From NCBI GenBank assembly GCA_035772735.1, contig JASDFA010000027.1, forward strand, positions 30,238,001 through 30,302,000: a stretch of DNA of 64,000 bases. The letters run 5' to 3'. A program made the position numbers and the translations under genes. The DNA is from Datura wrightii (Eukaryota; Streptophyta; Magnoliopsida; Solanales; Solanaceae). Positions 35,659-48,700 of this stretch are shown piece after piece. The notes below the pieces were generated by a model. That model searched no databases, was not told where the DNA came from, and worked only from the letters and a program-made list of their open reading frames with translations. Numbering within the stretch: the first letter of the stretch is position 1; each line of letters begins with the position of its first letter.

Positions 35659-36372
35659 GGGTTAAGCACTACCCTCCAATTTTTTAGGGCTAAGCATTTT
35701 CCTATTATTTTCTAAAGGTGTTAAGCACTACCCTATAATTTTTAAGGGCTAAGAACTGCCCTATAAGTTAAGCACTACCCTCCAATTTTTATGGACTAAG
35801 TATTCTCCTATGGGTTAAGCATTACCCTCAATTTTTTTAAGGGCTAAGTACTGCCCTATGAGTTAAGCACTACCCTCTAATTTTTTAAGGTCTAAGCACT
35901 GCCCTATGGGTTAAGCACTACCCTCCAATTTTAAGGGCTATGCACTGTCCTATGGGTTAAGCATTACCCTCCAATTTTTAAGGGCTAAGCATTATCCTAT
36001 GGGTTAAGCACTACCCTCCAATTTTTAAGGGCTAAGCAATATCTTATGGGTTAAGTATTACCCTCGATTTTTAAATGGAGAAGCACTGCCCTATGGGTTA
36101 AGCATTACCCTCCAATTTTTAAGGGCTAAGAATTTTCCTGTTGGTTAAGCACTACCCTTCAATTTTTAAAAGGGCTAAGCATTGTCCTATGGTGTTAAGC
36201 GCAACCCTTCAATTTTTAAAAGAGCTAAGCATTGTCTTATGGATTATGCACTACCTTCTAATTTTTAGGGCTAAGCATTTTGCTATGGGTTAAGCACTAC
36301 CCTTCAATTTTTTAAAGGGCTAAGAATTGCCCTATGGGTTAAGCACTACCCTCCAATTTTTAAAGGTAAGCA
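35659..36372 (+). repeat. 47-bp tandem array in Ogre 3' region
   Basis: About 15 units of 45-59 bp, mostly 46-48, each begin near gggttaagcactaccctcc and continue with agggctaagcactgccctat. The two halves of a unit share taagcactnccct, so the unit is itself an old dimer of about 23 bp. A looser unit precedes it at 35560. Two further units lie at 45166-45252, beyond the nested LTR, so the insertion fell beside or within the array. Confidence 0.9.
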
Positions 36373-36850
36373 CTTCCTTCTAAATTTTAGTCGGGTTAGG
36401 CAATATCTTCTCAAAATTTATTTGAGTTAATCATTATTTTTGCAAATATTATCCTATGCTTATTGACTAATCAATTTTATCCAGTAGTTTAAAGTTGCAT
36501 GCTACTATTATGTTATTTCAAGTTGCTCTCGTGATATTGAACCAAGCTACTATCATGCTACTTTCAAGCTCCTATACTATTCTGCCCCTCCTATGCTACT
36601 CTCAAGCTTGTAATATGCTTCCAAGCGAGTACCATATTACTTCAAGCCACTTTTTTCTACTTTTAACCTATTATCATCGTGCTACTTTTCGCGCCCCATT
36701 TTTCCCTCACGGAAAGCGGGACCCAACAAGTGACGTCTCTTAAGGGTGGAAAAGAAGAGAGTCGCCACCTAACGGATTAAGGTGCGTTAGGGCACCGTTC
36801 TAAGCTTATTTGTCACCTAAGTTACCAGAGTTCGGGTAAGGGCTTTAATT

Positions 36851-36885
36851 ACCTCGAAAGGAAGGTGTTAGGCACCTTTCGAGGT
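36851..36885. repeat. 35-nt nested hairpin in inverted Ogre LTR
   Basis: This is the reverse complement of 31167-31201 with a one-base difference in the loop (gcctaac for gcttaac); all arm bases are kept. Confidence 0.8.
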
Positions 36886-39800
36886 CCACAAAAAGTGGTT
36901 CCCGACCGTACTCATTAAAATGGGAATTTTAACTAAGCGATCAAATAAAGTTTTTTTTAAACCTATAATATTCACATTAAAAATGACTTGGTAAAAGAAG
37001 TTGATAATAAAAGATTAATTTTATTTAGACGGGTGATAAGAAGAAATTTGGCCAAAAATGAAATTCAAGAAAGTTTTAACTTATTATATGTAAAAAAGTT
37101 GTGGCAAAATAATACAAAACAGAAATTAAAATAAAACAAACAATGAATAAATAAATATTTTATTTAATTATGAGGCCGAGCCTCGATAAGGCGCCTACGT
37201 ATCCCTTAAGGGAATCAGGCCAAACGTAGTTCTACATTAGAAATGTTTGACCTAATGGGATCATCTGTGCAACTTAAATGATACTTTGCAATCTTTTGAA
37301 TTGCTCATATTATTCAGCGAGCACAACTATCATTTCCCCTCTACCCCTCTAGTTGATTATTAACCTAAGTCGTTCTATGTGATAGACTATCGTCCTAATA
37401 TTTGCCTACCCGTCCCGATCTTAAGGTCCAAGAGGCATTGGACATCTACTTTGGATTTTTGGATCTAAAATCCTATGGTTGTAAAGAAAATGACAAACAA
37501 AACAATAATTCACACATGCATATAAAGGTTTCAAATAGACCTCTTCGTTTAAACTTATGAACGTGATTTCTAAACGAACGCGAATAAGGATAGATTTATA
37601 GAAAGCAAACTTGACATAGATGAACGTTGTATAACGATTAAATGTATGATTTAAACAAGCAAGCACCTTATCCTATAGGGTTAACCTCTAGGTTGAATAA
37701 TAAGAAGAGTTGTACACCTTATTTAACTTCTATAATTTATGATGAGGCAGATAGGTCCGTTTTAAGAAACTACAGTAATAGTGATTAAATATAAAACATA
37801 CTTCAACTTAATTATTTAATGACCCTGAAGCATGAGTTCTAAAGGTTTTCAAGCAAATATACATAAAATCTAGCTTCTAAAGACAGAACCATGAAAAAGC
37901 TTAAATCTGTATTTTATTTAAACGCGACTTCAAATTATTAGATTAAACATATTAAATAAGTGATTGCAATCATCTAACGGATAATTCACTTACTTAAAAA
38001 TCATATTATTTAAATAATTGCAAAGGAACTTAAATGCAATTAGGTAAATTTTAAAAAAAATTCAACAAGAACTAAGAATCCCATATAATAAGGTTGGTTT
38101 AATGTCAAAGCGGACAGATAAAGTGAAAGAATAGGATTGTCATGCACATGTTTCAAGTAAGAATGCATTAATTCTCAGAGGTATGACTTTCTATGATTTA
38201 AATATGCAGCCAAACAAAAATACCTACAATAAACTTCATACCTAATGAATATTATGGTCTAGATCAAAAAAAAGCATTGCCTGGTGTTATATAATTTATT
38301 TATTAACATTTTTTTTTCTTTGCACAGAAACTAATATATAAACAAGTTGTATAATGATCTAGACATTTTGAATGATGATAGAACCGGCAACCAAAACTAT
38401 CAATTTATGAATGTCGAAGTAATCAAGTAGCTTTGATAGATTAACATCAGATAAGCATCAGAACCATTATGATCAAATAAAACTTGCTTGCATCAAATTT
38501 CTACAAGGATGTCTCCCAAACATTAGTAGGCATGAACTCTTCAAGCTAAGAGGAAAATGCACTGATCAATTAATTTCCTATAGGCACAGTATCTAGGCAC
38601 AAGAACAGACTCACGAGTAACCTAATCATTTTGATGCAATAAATGGCACAAAATGATATATGAATCTAGCTTAATAAATGAGGTATCAGAATATATATTA
38701 ATTTATTTAACCATTCTCATAGCTTTATTCTCAATGTAGAACAATCAAGTAGGCAAAGGCAAACGAATAAATAGCATTTACAATGCTTTAGCAGGATTTA
38801 TTTGCATACAAGGCCAATTTACGAACGTGAATCCTAATTATAATAGTTAAAGAATCTTTTACGGCTTAACTTAAAAAAGGTTCTAAAACCGTAAACGCAG
38901 TTTAATCATAGTTTGTCATCACGTGGCTTGAGAAAATTTAACCTAAACCCTTCACATATTCTATAAGCATGGTTTTTATGTCGTGCATAGTTAGCCAAAT
39001 TAATTTGAACGAAACTGATTTGTATGGGTTATAAGAATCCTATAGGCATGCTTTCTAGGTGGGATTAGCGGTAAAAAAAATAAAGGGAAAAACAATCCCC
39101 ACCCCCAAACCCCTTTTCACTATTTGTCAGCGTTTTTACAATTATTACAGAATAGGAAAAAACAAAAATAATGAGTGAATACAACACTAAAACAAAATAA
39201 ATAAACTCTTGGGTCCTTTGTATCCCGAACCACTCTCCAATACTTGCTTTCGTAATAAGACCTGTCACGTAATGAAAACAAGACCACAAACCTATATCGA
39301 CACCTAGACCTAAAAGCAAATCATATTTAAGCCTGTACTCACATAGGGAACAAAATATCATAAAATTCAAACCTGAAATACTATAACAAAATACATGTAA
39401 CATATTTAAAGCATGTCATTGCCAGAGTATATAAAAATATACTAACCAGTTAAAGAGAATTCCTGAAAGACGAATCTTTAATTTCTGAGAAAAATTTTCT
39501 TTCTTGAAGGAAGGGTTAAACTTATTCTTGCTAGCAGAAATTTTTATTTTACTTTTGAATGAATAATAAAAGAGGACTAAAGGTTGCTTTTATAGCCAGA
39601 GAGTAAGAAAGAATTAAAGGAAAGAAATAAAGTAAGAAACTAAATCAAAGGAATCGTTTCCTTTCAATCTGCCAAGCTAAAAATAGATTTCAAAAATCCA
39701 GATGTATTTTCCCTAATTAAACATATAACAACTAAACGAAAAAGGAAAGAAATGAAATCTGTCAAACGGGTTTCCTTAACATTATCAATAGAATATATTA

Positions 39801-40258
39801 GTCACAAATGCCCTTCTATCAAAGAAATCTTGTCCTTAATTAACAAATCTCATGAAATATTTACTTGTAAATAAACAAATCAAATATGGCAAATAAAATT
39901 AGTCATTATTCTAAATATTTCTCTTAATTAATCAGGAATTAAGCTACAAGAAACATTTATTATTAATCAATAATACCAGATAGGGCCAATTAAATCAGAA
40001 AATTTTCTACATTAAATGAGTAGCATAAAATATATCTAAATAAGTCAATAATATTTTTTCTTAATTAACGGAAAATTAAAGATAAAGATCCACTGATAAA
40101 GCTTCATCTACCCTAATTAACGAAGGAAATGAGAATCTGTTATACCCCGTAGGATTTCCGACACCTAGATGACCTATTTGCACATTGGTTAAGCATATTT
40201 GAAGGCCATACGTGCTAGAGAAAGGCCCGGGAAAAGATCGGACGAGAAACCTGTCGAA

Positions 40259-40298
40259 CCATCGCGGAAGGAGCCGAGGCAGAGACCCTCCGCGATGG
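40259..40298. repeat. 40-nt dyad in solo LTR
   Basis: The arms ccatcgcgga (40259-40268) and tccgcgatgg (40289-40298) are exact. The right arm continues as cagcgtg, also present in the Athila LTR near 24247-24254 after tccgcaatgg. Confidence 0.75.
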
Positions 40299-40301
40299 CA
40301 G

Positions 40302-40343
40302 CGTGTCACGGAGGTGAGGCCTCCGCATTGGCTCCGTGACACG
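40302..40343. repeat. 42-nt dyad in solo LTR
   Basis: The arms cgtgtcacggag (40302-40313) and ctccgtgacacg (40332-40343) are identical to those of the Athila dyads, with the same 18-nt spacing but a different centre. It lies 21 bases upstream of the TATA box. Confidence 0.85.
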
Positions 40344-40364
40344 TTGGCCTTGTCCAGGCCCAAG

Positions 40365-40372
40365 TATATAAA
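40365..40372 (+). promoter_or_regulatory. TATA box of solo LTR
   Basis: tatataaa, followed by gccccac, lies right after the dyad module and fits a plant core promoter. Confidence 0.65.
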
Positions 40373-43139
40373 GCCCCACTTCGGTTTAATTTCATTAAAA
40401 CCTCTTAAAATTTCCAGAAAACGCAGGAGAACAGGGAGAGAACGAAGAAGTAATATAATTTTCGTCCGATTACACTGCTAAACGTTGTCCAAACTCAAAT
40501 TAACCCCAGATACTGAGGTATTTAGCAGCAGAGAGCATTCCTACGGATTTAGTTTCGTGAAATACAGCCGACGAATCGTCGAGCCACCGAGCTAAGGTAA
40601 GTAGAATTGCTCCAAACTAGTGTCTATATGTTCCTAGCTGAGAAGTGAATAGTTCTCCCTTCTGGACCTCTGAAAAATAGCGAGTTTTCGACCGTCTTTC
40701 GATAAGCCTAAGTTTAGGCTATAAACTATATCGAAAGTGACGTTGCTCTTTAAAATAAAGCTGTATTTAGTATTAATTGACATGTTTATGAATGCAGTTG
40801 GGAGAAAATAGTTGAAGTACCGGCCGAGCCTCGTCCGACAGACGGATAGTTCGAGGATAAGGTATGCAAAGTTAGTTTTCCTCGGCAAGTTAGTAATCTC
40901 GGTATAGTAAAGTAATTTAAAGGCCAGTAGAATGTTCAGAAGTCATGTATTATGTTTGTTACAAATGTTGGTATGATATTAGAAGCATCAGGTTATGATT
41001 AGCACGAAACTTGATAGCACGATATAGATTCTAACACACGTGTTAGGAACTGCACAGCATGCTCAGTACGTGATGTAGTACAGAATGTTAGGATATTACC
41101 GTATTCAGCTGAAACCCAGTAAAACAATGTAATATCTGTAAGGCATCTCAGAAGTAGAATGATAGGTTAAAATGAAGTTTAGGAAGCATGTTAGAGATAG
41201 TAAATCATGTTACTATAGAAACTCGGTATACAGCATGGTTTTCAGTAGAAAACTATATCTTGTTCAGTGTTAGACTCAGTACAGCATGGCAGAAGATTAT
41301 ATTTATACATATATACTATTATCAGTCTCAGCATGTATTAAGTACGTACACATTACCATTACTAGTTCAGCACACAGTAGACACAGATACATTATAATTA
41401 TTAGCTTCAGCATGTGATATATGCAGATAGTATTACTAGTTGAGACCATTGTATTGTCTTGGGGTTGGATTACCTAGCATCCATGACCACCCCAGGGTTA
41501 ATAGCTGTATCGACTCGTCCGCCAGAGGACGAGGATACGTCGCTCTACGGAGTGGCATGCCATCCCACAGGGGACGAAGATGGGATGCCAGTTTTCCCCA
41601 TATTGTGCCTTGGTCGGCCCTTATACACCCCTGTCGAGCGGATATGCCCGGGTGTTGATTCAGGAGTCCTCCGGACTCAGATGCAGTTATAGTCAGGGGC
41701 TCAGCGAGCCCAAGTGCATACCCAGGGGACCGGCGAGATGCTTATAGTTATTACAGGAGATGGGATGACCGGGGTAGGGGTATAGATTCTGTGCTGGTTG
41801 TACCCCCCGGCTTATGGGGGCCGGGTAAGGTTTGTGTGTGCTATGTGATGTTATGATATGTTATGCCATGTACAGTAGATACGAGTAGATCGACAGTAGG
41901 ACGATAAATCTCCATGTATGACTCCTACTCCTTCCAGTATAATTAAAAGAAGGTATGATTTACATTATCAGACAGTTAATCCACTCCTTTCTACTTCAGT
42001 TTCATCAGTTGTATTGTTATTTTTAGATATTTCTTTCAGTTATTGCTTTACATACTCAGTACCAGCGGTACTGACGCCCGGTGGGGCGCTGCATTACTTG
42101 CCTGCAGGTACTCATAGATGAGCAGACGATACCACGTGATTCCTGTCAGCGATCGAGCATTCAGCTCTTGTCATCCGGAGACTGAATCCCAAAGGTGTAT
42201 TCCGTTTTATTTTGTTGTACGGTACGGGTAGGTCGGGGCCCTGTCCCGATCATTTCGATTGCTATTCCAGAGGCTTGCAGTCTGTATGTATATTACCCTG
42301 TGGTCAGATGAGCCGGTCGTGTGAGGCCGTGCAGTTGTATAGCTGTTAGTACTTTTGTTTCCTTTATGTTGGCCGTGTGGGGCCATAGTTCGACAGTAGT
42401 GGTGACCTTGCCGGTCACGTAGCTATCCAATACTTCAGGGTTGAGTTATAGATAACTAGACAGCATGGTGGCCTTGTCGGCACGCATAGGTTTCCTTATA
42501 GTTGCTTGTTTCTGGTTAGCTGTTATTACGGGTACAGGAGGCTATAGGCCAATGGGCCGGGGGCTGTGTTTACAGCCGTTATATAGCCCTTTGTTTCCAG
42601 AAATGTGAGTTAGAGCCAGCCAAGCACCAGATGTGCCCAGGCTCAGCAGTCTAGTAGTTCAGGTCCTAGTAGGGCACCAGGTGCCAGTCATACCCCCCAA
42701 GGCGGGGTGTGACAGAATCAAATCTTGAAATATTTACTTTAAAACTTAGCCACATTAAATGAAAAGATAGCAAGCTATCATTTAATAATTTAAGGAGAAT
42801 TGATACTAAATTTTCATGATGCATATGCCAAGAGATAATTAGAAGAAAACTCTTTAACTAGAGTAGTCAGTAATATGAAACATTTCAAACAATACTAGGA
42901 TCAAACAGTGACGATTCCCATAATTTAATCAATACTAAGTTGTCGTGCAAATTAATCTAACTACCAAATAAATATTATCAACTAATACAGAATTTTCCGA
43001 ACATAGATTAAGTAACTAATAGACATTTATTATATAACTACACAATCGAAACAAAATAAAATAATATGCGTTACTTATATATATACATACAGATATATTA
43101 TATATCTATTATATATATAAATGAACAGAAAAGAACAAC

Positions 43140-43174
43140 AACATATATAATTATATATATATATATATATATAT

Positions 43175-43237
<63 letters not shown>

Positions 43238-43256
43238 GTTATATATATTATATATA

Positions 43257-43318
<62 letters not shown>

Positions 43319-43435
43319 TATATCATATATAGTTATACATATATACTATTACATTATATATATAGAAAAACGAACAACATATCATATATATATATATATA
43401 TAATATATTAATATATTTATATATTATTTATATAC
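43140..43435. repeat. Compound TA/CA microsatellite
   Basis: A (TA)n run leads into about 22 CA units (43179-43222), then long (TA)n runs to about 43312 and again near 43385-43405. It lies inside the inverted Ogre-type LTR. The 88-codon Tyr/Ile/His/Thr frame across it (43066-43332) is a by-product of the repeat. Confidence 0.92.
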
Positions 43436-45141
43436 ACATTATTCATATATATTATATATATTATAAAAATGCAACGAACAACAGAATATCATATATATCT
43501 AATATACTAATATTTATATTATTTATATATACCTTATTCATATATATTATATATTATATATTTATTATATACATATATATAATAATAAACAATAAATAAA
43601 GAAAAGAAAAAAAATAAATAGTAAAGAAAAAATAATTTACGGACAGATCACAGATCTGTCCGATCCATCGGTCGGAATGTAATCAGAGCTACAGGGTATT
43701 TTTCGGCGGTGTTCGGGTAGGAGAAAAGAAGAGGAAGATGACGGCTGTTGGTTTAGTGTTGTTTTTCCGGCGGTTATTTCTGGTGGGTTTCAGGTGGAAG
43801 TTGGCGACATGCGACGGTGAGGGAAAGAGGGAGATGAGCGACTGCCGGCAGTGTTGTTGTGCCGGTCGAGACTGTGCGGTGTTGCGGGAGGTTGGGCGAC
43901 TGTTTGGCTGGTGGCGTTGGTTTCAGTTGCCAGAAAAAATGGGGTTGCTGGGCGGGCTGTTCGGACGGCCGAGAGGGAGAAGGAGAGGCGGCGATGGTGG
44001 CTTATGACTACCACTGCCGTCGCCGGCGGTGAAGAGGGAAGAGAGAGGAGGCTGGTCGGGTTTGTTGGGCGACGCCGGCGGTGGTCGAGAGAGGAGAGGA
44101 GGAAGAAGAAGAGGAAAGCAATTTCTCCGGTTGTTAATGGAGGAAAAGGAAAGGAAAAGGGTGACCGGCGGTGGTTTCGGCCGGAAAAAATGGAGAAGAG
44201 AAGAGAGAGTAGAGGGAGGTGGGCGGCTGACCTATGTGGAGAAGAATGAAAAAAAATGATTTAGGGTTTTTGGGGGTTAGGTTGATAAATAAGGAAAAAG
44301 GGTTAGGATTAATTAGGGTCGTTGGATCAAAATGGACGAATGGATGAGATTAAATGTATGTTTGGGTCGGGTTCCTGATTTAAGTGGGTCACCCGAATTA
44401 AGACAAATGGGTTAATTAAATGGATGGCTGAAATTGGATTTAAATAGTAGTCACAATTGATTAAAATTGACATAAATTGAATAGAAAGTGGCCAGATTTA
44501 AAATAAATTGAAATGAAATTGAATAGAAAATGGCTATAATTTAAATAAATTGAATGAAATTGAATTTAGTTGCTATTAAATTAATAAATATACTACACTT
44601 TTAAATAATTTAATAAATAGATAATAAAATAGTTTAAATTATAAGAAAATCATATAATATTATTATTAATAAATAAAAATCATAAATCTTAGTATACTTA
44701 TGTAAATATCATATAATTAAAATATTATATTTCTAAATAATTTAATGACTAGAAAATAAAATTAAGTTATCAAATATTATAGAAAATCATATTATTAACG
44801 TAAATAATTTATAAATTCGAGTAATATTATTATTCAAATAAATTTGTAAAATTTAGCAAAATTAGGTAAATAATTCATTAAGTAAAGGATATATTTAAAA
44901 ATAAGGGCGCATATTAATACAAAATATATTACATACGATATAATCATTTAATATCAAAAATTAAAATTAATATGAGTCATACATATGTAACTTGAAATAA
45001 TTTTCACAATATTATGATAATAAACAATTTTATAAATATAAAGGTAAGTCGAATATTTGCGTAAAATAAATAAATAAATATATACATATATAAGCAGCAT
45101 ATTAAGGCGCAGGTCGGTCAAAATTGGGTGTCAACACTACT

Positions 45142-45783
45142 CTCACCATTCTTGTGATTTTGGATGGGTTAAGCATTACCCTCCAAATTTTTAAGGGCTA
45201 AGTATGGTCTTACTATTTTTGGACATTGTTTGGGTTAAGCACTACCCTCCCAAAGTTATCCAAGATACACTTTATGTTCGCGAAATTGATACATTATTAT
45301 ATCTGCCTGTCATTATTTATTTGTTTAATTATTTATTTTCAAGCTCTGCTACTCTTTCATTCGCATATTACTTAGAAGCGATTTTCGCTTTCATATCGCT
45401 TTTCAATCTTTTATCTTCTAGCTTAGCCCTCATTCTGATATTACAACATTTTGATATGAAAGCAAGAATTTCGTCTATCTCTTTCATCTCTCTATTTGTA
45501 TCATTTCATACTCCAGTCATTCCTTGTTCAAATCCCATATTATCAACTCGCTATAGGAATCTCATTTGTTCTTAAATATAGAACTACACAGGGCCTAGTT
45601 CTCTTGAAACCCGAGATATGAAGGTGACTTGAAACTAAAGTCTCAGCCGCAATATCTTCATAACTCCATTTTCTTTCATCCGGCCCCACAAAAAATTTTT
45701 CTTTTGGTCGGACAAAATTGGCTACTAAGTCAACGTTCTTTGCTCGACAATTTATCCTTCATTCCCGAGCAAAGAAGGGACAA
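45142..45783 (+). other. Ogre 3' internal tail and polypurine tract
   Basis: After the nested LTR the host element resumes with two more array units (45166-45252), then non-coding sequence, and ends gcaaagaagggacaa at 45783. This purine-rich tract directly precedes the 3' LTR. The 123-codon frame at 45204-45575 has no recognisable domain and probably arises by chance. Confidence 0.65.
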
Positions 45784-48700
45784 TGCTGACACCCAATTTT
45801 GACCTCCTTATGCCCCATCTATGCTCCGTATCAATTTATATATGCATATTTCAAAATTACCTTTTTAACGAAATTATTTAAATTCGCATTCATAATATTC
45901 TAGCATTAGCTAACATACATATTTGAATTTTGCATGATTAATTTAAATTATACTTCTAAAACATTTTATTACTTTTAATTTAAAGTTTTAAATTTTTTAA
46001 TATTATATATATAATATATTGCATAATAATATACATACATACAAATTTTTAATTAAACAAGGTTTATTTACAAAATATAATTTACTTAGTTTTATAAATT
46101 ATTTGTATTTAACTTTATAATAATAATATTTAAATCATTTTATCGTAAATTATCTATTATGTTACTTATTTATTAAATCATTTGCAAGTGTAGTGTTTTC
46201 ATTAATTTAATAGCAGCTAATTTCAATTTCATCTAATCTATTTAAAATCTAGCCCATTTTCATTTAATTCATGATAATTTTAGACACTCTAGTCAAAATC
46301 TGGCCACTTTTTTAAATCCAATTAATTTCCTAGCCATCTACTCAATTCACCCAACCCGTATACCCCATTTCATGACCCATAAATCGACCCTATCATAAAA
46401 CTAATCCTAGCTGTTTATCTCTCTAGATCCAACAGTTAAGAATTAAACCCTTTTTCATTCCTTAAATAATATTCCCCCACCGCCCCCCCCAAAAAAAAAA
46501 AAAAACTAAAAACATTTCTCATTCTCTCTACTCCTAAGCCGCCGCCCTCTCTCCTCCTCTCCTCACCATTAATGTCGCCACCCCTCCCTCCAAACACTAC
46601 CTGTGCCGCCTCCTCTCTCTTCTCCCTCTCACCTTTCAGTTCCGACTGAAACCAACTCCGGCCAGTGAACTACCGGAGAGAAACCAAAACCAACCGCACC
46701 CTATCTCCCTCTCTTCTTCCGCTCCTCTTCCCGTACAATAGATCCCCCTCCGTCTCCCTCGCTTCTTTTGACAATAGATCTAGACCCTCCCCCACCATTT
46801 TCTCCATCGCTGACCATAAAAAAACAGCCACAACACCATAAACCTCTGCATCTCGAGTTCTCTCTACCAGAGAATAGCCCAAGCACCGGCGAAACCAACA
46901 ACCAAACCCGGCTCCCCCTGCGTTCTCTTTCTCTCCGGCCAGCAACATTACTTTCGTTTCGTTTCTCCAACGAAACCCATTAACCCCAGTCGACCACACT
47001 ATTAACAATGGCTTTTAGGGATCCTCGACCAACATTTTAACCAATATACCTAAAAAGTGACAATTTCTTATAAATTCATCATTGATATAATCTATTAATG
47101 TTCACATATTTATGCACTTATTTGTTAATTGGTATACCTCTCTTGGACGATTCTCAATTGGAAATTAGTATTCACAATGTTAAGTTTGTTCAATATGTGC
47201 TAATTAGTCCTAATGGTCTATAGCCTTTGATTTTGGTTGGTGATTCTGTTAACCTGAATAAATGCTCATTTGAGCAAAAGAAATTAGAATTTTTGGGAGG
47301 AATAGCCGGTCTAGCAAGTTTGATAGTGTGAAGTTATTATTTCCCTTATTTGTTACAGAATTGATGGTATAAGATTGAGTGTTTGAATGTTAAGTTTTTC
47401 ATTACCTATAATAGCCGTTAATGTTTGTCTAATTTTGGTAACTATTGATCTGCTATGCTCTTTAAGGGAATGAATTCCTTGATTACCTCCTTTTCTATCC
47501 TACAGTCAATAACCCCGGTATATGTAATCAAGCTCTACACTTAGTACAACTCTTTTTATTACGTGACAAATATAGTACCATGCTATATTTGGTAAACTGT
47601 GATTGATGCTTATATGTTCCCTTTAATTAATTATGGAAGATTTTACTACTCATGTATTTTTGGAAACTTTGATATTAAAGACAATCTATTTCCTTTTTCT
47701 TTTTACCCTTTAATTAAATGACAACCGTAATACTTAAGAGATATGGTTAAGGCAAGGATCCTATAATTTATTATCCCATTCCTTAATTTCCCTTGATTGA
47801 TTCTCTGATTATTTTCTTCCCCTTTTATTCTCTAATTGACTGTTGGCTCTCTCTACTGTAAAAGCAACCCTCTTTATTTTCATTATTCATTGGAGATTGG
47901 CTATTTGAAACCCGAAAATTATTTTAGTTCTAACTTCTTGTGTCTTCATTCCCTCCTCAACACGAGCACTGCTCGGAATCCACGAGATTCTTATGATCTT
48001 GATGTGTTGAGGTTTTGGTCAAATTTGTTGAAAAAGTCTTTTGAAATTGCTGATATTTACTATTTGCGGAGATTATTACTCAGCGGTTAGTTTATTCTAA
48101 TGCCATGTTTAAATTCTCTGATATGTATTTTTTGATATTTGATATTCCTTTTACTTCTTTGCCTGGTAATATATGTCTGAAATTTTTTCAACGCGGTCAT
48201 ACGCATAAGTATTTGAAAATTCTAAACTCTGATTGTTGAGTTCATAATGTGTATACTTGTACATGTATCTTCTGCTATATCTATTTGTTTAACAGGTTCA
48301 TTGTGAAATGGAACGAAGGATTGCCAGGATGAGAAAAGGCATTGTGAGTTAGTTTAATTTTTATGTTGTATTTATTTATTCTCTTATTTTTGTCGATTTG
48401 CAATACCTGTAATAAACTCCAATAATAGTGGAAAGGGTTTTATGGGGGTGGGATGGTATGCTCTGTCGTTTTTCTCCTTACTGCTAATTAAGAATTTGAC
48501 ATAGAAATCCTGCCTACAGGAAAAATGTGACGTAATGCTTTATACTAGAAATCATGCCTATAGGAGCTAAAATATTTTGATATGGACCATGACTTTTGTT
48601 TAATTAATTTGGTATGCGTTGGCACTCTTAATCTGTTCAATCTCAACGAACTAGCATATTTAATGAACTGCTTTATATGTATTCGGTATAAGGATTTAGA

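Larger units (their letters stand above)
40138..42714 (+). mobile_element. Solo LTR, gypsy type (2577 bp)
   Basis: It starts tgttataccccgtagg and ends ggcggggtgtgaca, with gaatc on both sides (40133-40137 and 42715-42719): an exact target duplication. U3 carries two dyads (40259-40298 and 40302-40343) and a TATA box at 40365-40372. There is no internal region. The ends resemble those of chromovirus LTRs, but the middle does not match the other LTRs here. Reading frames at 41440-41692 and 41918-42121 lie in a GC-richer R/U5 part and have no recognised product. Confidence 0.88.
36687..45136 (-). mobile_element. Inverted solo Ogre-type LTR, itself interrupted
   Basis: On the minus strand it starts TGTTGACACCCAATTTTGACC-like at 45136 and ends with the GGGGCGCG block at 36691; the last bases are decayed. 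It is flanked on both sides by ctact (36682-36686 and 45137-45141), an exact five-base target duplication. It shares the nested hairpin (36851-36885), the tacgtaggcgcc block (37190-37201) and the GC-rich pyrimidine/purine block with the 4.3 kb Ogre LTRs, in reverse. Without the insertion at 40138-42714 it is about 5.9 kb. No internal region or second LTR accompanies it. Confidence 0.85.

Noticed and set aside
35659..36372. Regular repeats that could be taken for a CRISPR array
   Set aside because: The units are contiguous with no unique spacers and lie in a plant retrotransposon.
43066..43332. An 88-codon frame with a Thr-His run
   Set aside because: It is the translation of the TA/CA microsatellite.
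43738..44259. Overlapping Arg/Gly-rich frames in a GC-rich block
   Set aside because: The block is the inverted counterpart of the pyrimidine-rich part of the Ogre LTRs (27770-28060). Several frames are open at once and no domain is visible.
45204..45575. A 123-codon frame that might be a small gene
   Set aside because: Hydrophobic and Ile/Leu/Phe-rich from base composition, no motif, and placed in the non-coding tail of the Ogre element.
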